Shown: piece after piece, positions 6,144 to 9,768 of the stretch
How positions within the stretch are numbered: position 1 is the first letter of the stretch
Layout of the letters: each line of letters begins with the position of its first letter
Assembly: GCA_023131935.1 (NCBI GenBank)
Contig: JAGLYY010000018.1
Span: 1 to 9,768 of the forward strand
Direction of reading: 5' to 3'
DNA length: 9,768 nt
Source: Spirochaetales bacterium
Lineage (GTDB): Bacteria; Spirochaetota; Spirochaetia; JAGLYY01
The notes under the pieces: model-generated
Told to the model about the DNA's origin: nothing
Database searches by the model: none
The model's input: only the letters and a program-made list of their open reading frames with translations
Program-made: the position numbers and the translations under genes

Positions 6144-7200
6144 TATCCCTGGAAGAAAAAAAGAACACCTCGCCGTCTGTCTGGACCAATCACTCAGAAT
6201 TGAGGGGGATTCTCCCGGTTTCGGGGAACTTTCCTTTATCCACCGCCCCCTCCCTGAGATATCTGCTGATGAAATAAGCACCAAAACAGACTTCCTCGGG
6301 ACCTCCTGTTCCCTTCCTCTCCTTATCAGCTGCATGACCGGGGGGAGCAGTCAGGGGAAAGAGGTGAATCAACTCCTCGCTCTGGCAGCCCAGGAGGCTG
6401 GTATCCCTGTCGGCCTTGGTTCGATCCGGGTACTTGATTCTCATCCGGAACTTTTTGACCAGTTTCATCTGAAAACCATAGCCAGAGATGTGCCGGTGAT
6501 CGCGAATATCGGCGGTCAACAGGTGCGGGATGGCAATAATTCAGAGCTTATCGAACTCATAAAAAAACTCGAAGTGCAGGCCCTCGCTGTTCACCTCAAT
6601 CCGGGACAGGAATTTTTCCAGCCCGGCGGGGACCGGGATTTCCGGGGAATCGGTGAGGCCATCGCGAGGCTCTGCGAAATCTCCCCTGTACCGGTAATCG
6701 TGAAAGAAACAGGGTTCGGTATTCCCCCTGTAGATGTCCGGGCGCTCCTTGATATGGGGGCGGCATATGTCGATCTTGCGGGGGCTGGTGGTACCAACTG
6801 GGTCCTTGTGGAATCTTGCAGATTCACTGGAGCGGCAGCCGCGGCCGGGAAAGAATTTGCCGGGTGGGGGCTGAAAACAGCTGTTCTCCTCGATGCCATG
6901 AGGGGAAGAGGATTCCCCCTCATCGCTTCGGGGGGGGTCCGGGGTGGTCTGGATCTGGCGAAATCTCTGGCCCTCGGAGCTGTTATGGGGGGGATGGCCC
7001 TTCCTTTTATCCGGGGGGTACTCTCCGGTGGGGTAGATGAGGTCCTTCAGAAAATTGAAGAAATCAAACTGGCCCTTCAGGGGGTTATGCTGTTGACGGC
7101 ATCGAAGGATATCCCTTCCCTGCGTAATGTCCCTCTTATGAGAACCCCCTCCTTCCGTGATGCTGTGGAATTTCTGCGAAAGGGGGAATGGGAATTATGA
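6121..7200 (+). CDS. fni: Type 2 isopentenyl-diphosphate delta-isomerase (FMN-dependent)
   Basis: Interconverts isopentenyl and dimethylallyl diphosphate, supplying both C5 building blocks for isoprenoids; the type 2 enzyme uses reduced FMN and Mg2+. From the GTG start it has 359 residues, normal for the family, in a TIM barrel. Visible signatures in order: RKKEHL at 12-17 (usually RKDEHL), MTGG at 72-75, a GLGS turn at 98-101, HLNPGQE at 158-164 with the catalytic Gln163 and Mg-binding Glu164, KETGFG at 195-200, DLAGAGGTNW at 218-227 and ASGGVRGGLD at 269-278 (FMN phosphate loop). The GTG is chosen for its GGAGGA and because longer versions add residues that only translate the end of mvaS in another frame. 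It overlaps mvaS by 23 bp and mvaA by 4 bp. An 8-base G run (6930-6937) encodes part of the FMN loop. Confidence 0.95.
   Translation: MSTPSHPDIPGRKKEHLAVCLDQSLRIEGDSPGFGELSFIHRPLPEISADEISTKTDFLGTSCSLPLLISCMTGGSSQGKEVNQLLALAAQEAGIPVGLGSIRVLDSHPELFDQFHLKTIARDVPVIANIGGQQVRDGNNSELIELIKKLEVQALAVHLNPGQEFFQPGGDRDFRGIGEAIARLCEISPVPVIVKETGFGIPPVDVRALLDMGAAYVDLAGAGGTNWVLVESCRFTGAAAAAGKEFAGWGLKTAVLLDAMRGRGFPLIASGGVRGGLDLAKSLALGAVMGGMALPFIRGVLSGGVDEVLQKIEEIKLALQGVMLLTASKDIPSLRNVPLMRTPSFRDAVEFLRKGEWEL
7181..7186 (+). promoter_or_regulatory. Ribosome binding site deciding the mvaA start
   Basis: AGGGGG is followed after 10 bases by the ATG at 7197, which overlaps the fni stop as ATGA. An in-frame ATG at 7188 is only one base from the motif, so it is unlikely to be used. 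Confidence 0.5.
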
Positions 7201-8519
7201 GCACCCCATCCCGGGAAGAGAAAAACGTAAGAGCGCTCCCGAAGGGGTTCCGGAAGTTGGGACAGCAGGAGCGTATCGAAGCCGCGCGGGAACTCTACGG
7301 AGGGGCTGAGGATGAGTGGATGTGTACCGCGGGTTCCCCGATCCAATTAGACCTGGCAGAGGTAATGACGGAATCCTCTATCGGGGTGCTGTCCCTTCCT
7401 CTGGGGATTGCCCAGGGTTTTCTTATTGACGGGAAGATTGTTGATATTCCCCTTGCGACCGAGGAGCCATCGGTAATAGCCGCATGTGCGTTCGGCGCGA
7501 AGATAATCAGGCAGGGTGGCGGTTTCACTACCTGGGCGGATGAACCGGTAATGACTGCCCAGGTATTCCTAGAAGAATGTGATCCTGAAAGTCTCAAGGT
7601 CGTTCTGGATGCTGAGGAAAAACTCAAGGAACATATCGCGCCCTGTCTTGAAAGGATGACAAAGAGGGGAGGGGGGTATCGAGGTCTCGACGCCGATTTC
7701 GATAAAGAAACGACAATCCTCAAGGTAGAGATCCACATAGATGTTCGGGATGCCATGGGAGCGAACCTCCTGAATACAATCGCCGAAACGGTAAAGAAAC
7801 CGCTGGAAAAACTTACCGGTGGAAAGACCCTTATGGGTATTTTAACAAATGAAGCTTCCCGCAGAATGGCCGGCGCCCGGTTTTCCCTGCCTATCCATTT
7901 ACTACCCGGTTCTATGGAAAAAACCGAATTGGCCCGGAGAATTTGCAAAGCGGCGGAAATCGCCTGTGTTGACCCATCCCGGGGAGTGACCCACAACAAA
8001 GGGATCATGAATGGGGTTACCGCCCTCGCCCTGGCTACCGGTAATGACACCCGGGGGCTGGAGGCCGCGGTCCACGCTTACGCTTGCTCAGAGGGATACA
8101 GAGGCGGCCACGGAGGTAACTCCGCGGATAGAAGGTATCGCGCGCTCTCCCGATTCACTATCCAGGGTGAAAACCTCATCGGAGAAATAACGATGCCTCT
8201 TCCTTTTGCCGCGGTAGGGGGAGCAGTGGGTTTTCATCCTACCTCCCGTCTCGCTTTGAAGATTCTAAGGAACCCCGATGCCCGGAGGCTTTCCCGGATT
8301 GCCGCGGCTGTCGGCCTTGCTCAGAACTTCGCTGCCCTGCGGGCCCTTGTATCAGAGGGGATTCAGCGAGGCCACATGCGTCTGCATGCTTCCCGGCTTG
8401 CTTTCCGGAGTGGAGCACGGGGGAAAGAATTATCAGATCTATCCGAAGCAATTTGGAAAGAGGGACGGTATAATCTTGAAACTGCTCAAAAATTACTAGA
8501 AAAGATGAGGGAAGAATGA
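7197..8519 (+). CDS. mvaA: Hydroxymethylglutaryl-CoA reductase, class II (degradative-type fold)
   Basis: Reduces HMG-CoA to mevalonate with two NAD(P)H. It is a soluble 440-residue protein without membrane segments, as expected for the bacterial class II enzyme. The catalytic residues are recognisable: Glu59 in MTESSIG, Lys268 in HNKGIMNG, Asp284 in GNDTRG and His393 in RGHMRLHA. Other marks are PLGIAQGF at about 68-75, the dinucleotide-binding DAMGANLLNT at about 185-194 and GGHGGNS at about 304-310. The motif around the first Glu reads E-S-S-I-G where most class II enzymes have E-N-x-I-G. Whether it prefers NADH or NADPH cannot be decided here. The start at 7197 gives an ATGA overlap with fni and a usable ribosome binding site; 7188 would add three residues. 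It ends in another ATGA overlap with mvaD. Confidence 0.96.
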   Translation: MSTPSREEKNVRALPKGFRKLGQQERIEAARELYGGAEDEWMCTAGSPIQLDLAEVMTESSIGVLSLPLGIAQGFLIDGKIVDIPLATEEPSVIAACAFGAKIIRQGGGFTTWADEPVMTAQVFLEECDPESLKVVLDAEEKLKEHIAPCLERMTKRGGGYRGLDADFDKETTILKVEIHIDVRDAMGANLLNTIAETVKKPLEKLTGGKTLMGILTNEASRRMAGARFSLPIHLLPGSMEKTELARRICKAAEIACVDPSRGVTHNKGIMNGVTALALATGNDTRGLEAAVHAYACSEGYRGGHGGNSADRRYRALSRFTIQGENLIGEITMPLPFAAVGGAVGFHPTSRLALKILRNPDARRLSRIAAAVGLAQNFAALRALVSEGIQRGHMRLHASRLAFRSGARGKELSDLSEAIWKEGRYNLETAQKLLEKMREE

Positions 8520-9478
8520 ATCGCTGGTGGTCCGTGAGTCCGAGTCTTGCAATTGTTAAGTATTGGGGAAAGCTCGATCCGGAGAGGAACCTGCCGGCAA
8601 CACCCTCCCTCGCGGTTGGTCTGGATGGTTTTAAGACAAGAACACGGGCTTTTCTCACCGATGGGGAAGATCTGGTTTGCCTTAACGGAGAACTGCAGAA
8701 TCCCGGGCGGTTTGAACCTTTTTTTTCCTATTTCCGGAAAGTGAGGGGAACTACCAGGGGATTCAGGGTTGAGACGGAAAACAACTTTCCCGAATCAGCC
8801 GGATTGGCGAGCTCCTCCTCGGGATTCGCGGCCATGTCCCTGGCCTGTCTCGATTGCCTTGAGGGCTTTCCTCAGAGGGATCCGGACAGATCTCTTGCCT
8901 CCCGGATCGCTCTCCGGGGGTCGGCATCCGCCGCCCGGGCTGTCTTCGGCGGTTTTACCGTTTTGTATGCAGGGAAAAATGAGGCATTTCAGCTATATCC
9001 TTCGACCTGGTGGCCTGAATTTCGAATAATCGTAGTTACCGTGGATCCCGGGAAAAAACCTCTTTCATCCCGAAAGGCAATGGAACTGACCCGGAAAACC
9101 TCCCCCTTTTATACTTCCTGGCTGAAGGATGCCACACTCCTGTTTCATGAAGCATCCACCGCCCTTGCGAACAGGAACATGGAAAGTCTCGGCAGGGCCG
9201 CTGTCGCAAGCTATTCCCGTATGTTCGCTACCATGTTTGGAGCGAATCCCCCAATTCACTATTGGCAGCCTGAATCTATTGCCCTTATCAGGAGCTGCCA
9301 GGAACTTCGAAAGAGGGGGGTCGGTGCCTGGGAAACCATGGACGCTGGACCCCAGGTAAAAGTTTTTTGTATAGAGAAAGATTCGGCAGTGATTCTGGAT
9401 GAATTCAGCTCCCTCAATCTTGAAATCGAAATAACCGTCACTAAACCATCGGCGGACCCGATTCCCGAGCGCGAATGA
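8516..9478 (+). CDS. mvaD: Diphosphomevalonate decarboxylase
   Basis: ATP-dependent decarboxylation of mevalonate 5-diphosphate to isopentenyl diphosphate by a GHMP-superfamily enzyme of 320 residues. Signatures in order: AIVKYWGK at 12-19, LPATPSLAVGL at 26-36, NNFPESAGLASSSSGFAA at 89-106 (phosphate-binding loop), RGSASAARAVFGGF at 134-147 with the conserved Arg141, and MDAGPQVK at 275-282 with catalytic Asp276. The retained Asp and Arg favour a true decarboxylase over the mevalonate 3-kinase relatives of archaea. The third motif is usually GSGSACRS; here Gly, Cys and the last Ser are all Ala. The ATG overlaps the mvaA stop as ATGA with AGGGA just before it (8508-8512). Downstream sits the phosphomevalonate kinase that would feed it. 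Confidence 0.95.
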   Translation: MNRWWSVSPSLAIVKYWGKLDPERNLPATPSLAVGLDGFKTRTRAFLTDGEDLVCLNGELQNPGRFEPFFSYFRKVRGTTRGFRVETENNFPESAGLASSSSGFAAMSLACLDCLEGFPQRDPDRSLASRIALRGSASAARAVFGGFTVLYAGKNEAFQLYPSTWWPEFRIIVVTVDPGKKPLSSRKAMELTRKTSPFYTSWLKDATLLFHEASTALANRNMESLGRAAVASYSRMFATMFGANPPIHYWQPESIALIRSCQELRKRGVGAWETMDAGPQVKVFCIEKDSAVILDEFSSLNLEIEITVTKPSADPIPERE

Positions 9479-9768
9479 GGGGGAAACATTTGAGGATAAC
9501 CGTTCCCGGTAACCTGCTTCTTCTGGGAGAGTATGCTGTCCTTGAGGAGGGGGGCCTCGGAATCACCCTGGCGGTGGACAGAGTGGTTTCCATTCACGTT
9601 GAACATTCGAATAACCTTACCATATCCGGTACCGATGGCACCCGTCAGTTCTCCTGGCCCCGGGAGGGGCAGAATGAACTGTTGCGAAACATTGTCAGTG
9701 AATGCAGGAAGGTCCTGGAGGACCGGGGGGCGGACCTTCCCCGGGTGGCTATCGCGGCAGATTCCCAT
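9475..9768 (+). CDS. Phosphomevalonate kinase, GHMP family (N-terminal part, cut by window edge)
   Basis: An open frame runs to the right edge, 98 codons from the ATG at 9475. Its first part, TVPGNLLLLGEYAVLEEG at about 9-26, followed by GLGITLAVDR, is the N-terminal signature of GHMP small-molecule kinases such as phosphomevalonate and mevalonate kinase. The order after mvaD and the PGN in place of the usual PGK match what I recall of the Borrelia phosphomevalonate kinase, so that reaction (5-phosphomevalonate to diphosphomevalonate) is preferred over mevalonate kinase. The ATP loop and the catalytic Asp lie beyond the edge. Two starts are possible: ATG 9475 in an ATGA overlap with mvaD, or TTG 9490 with AGGGGG (9478-9483) 6 bases upstream. 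I keep the longer one, which repeats the overlap pattern of the operon, but the TTG has the better ribosome binding site. Confidence 0.8.
   Translation, partial: MRGKHLRITVPGNLLLLGEYAVLEEGGLGITLAVDRVVSIHVEHSNNLTISGTDGTRQFSWPREGQNELLRNIVSECRKVLEDRGADLPRVAIAADSH

Noticed and set aside
7295..8050. Open frame of 251 codons on the minus strand opposite mvaA
   Set aside because: Shadow of the reductase gene, Ser/Arg/Pro-rich and with no recognisable motif.
1..9768. Search for CRISPR arrays, insertion sequences, tRNA/rRNA genes and defence or toxin genes
   Set aside because: No direct-repeat array, transposase, terminal inverted repeats or RNA fold was seen; nearly all DNA is accounted for by metabolic and chemotaxis genes.

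Overview
The window reads as part of a free-living spirochaete chromosome of moderate GC content. The main support is gene order. The plus-strand run mvaS, fni (type 2 IPP isomerase), mvaA (class II HMG-CoA reductase), mvaD, phosphomevalonate kinase is, from memory, the order of the mevalonate cluster of Borrelia burgdorferi, where chemoreceptor genes also lie close by. The GC-richer codon use rules out Borrelia itself and points to a relative such as a Spirochaeta-type genus. This placement is an inference and no database was searched.

Layout. Positions 1-199 are AT-rich and hold no convincing gene, only a leftward promoter-like pair of hexamers (89-118) and the intrinsic terminator of the leftward operon (134-167). 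The minus strand then carries, in transcription order, a methyl-accepting chemotaxis protein (4660 down to 2558), arginine deiminase arcA (2460 down to 1231) and ornithine carbamoyltransferase arcB (1198 down to 200). The arcA-arcB pair has its own good sigma-70-type promoter in the 97-bp gap after the chemoreceptor gene. A roughly 200-bp divergent region (4661-4865) separates the chemoreceptor gene from the rightward mevalonate operon. That operon runs from 4866 to the right edge, where the phosphomevalonate kinase gene is cut after about 98 codons.

Function. The rightward genes cover nearly the whole mevalonate route. MvaS makes HMG-CoA, MvaA reduces it to mevalonate, phosphomevalonate kinase and MvaD convert phosphorylated mevalonate to isopentenyl diphosphate, and Fni isomerises that to dimethylallyl diphosphate. 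Only mevalonate kinase (expected just past the right edge) and acetoacetyl-CoA thiolase are absent. The genes overlap or nearly abut (23 bp, 4 bp, 4 bp, then 4 bp or an 11-bp gap depending on the start), so one coupled transcript is very likely. The leftward pair performs the first two steps of the arginine deiminase pathway: arginine to citrulline plus ammonia, then phosphorolysis of citrulline to ornithine plus carbamoyl phosphate. Carbamate kinase, which would take ATP from carbamoyl phosphate, is not in the window.

I found no mobile element, CRISPR array, tRNA or rRNA, and nothing that amounts to an undescribed system. Points worth a second look are the start codons (TTG for mvaS, GTG for fni), substitutions in otherwise invariant motifs of the reductase and the phosphomevalonate kinase, 8-base G/C homopolymers inside two genes, and a symmetric element beside the arc promoter.
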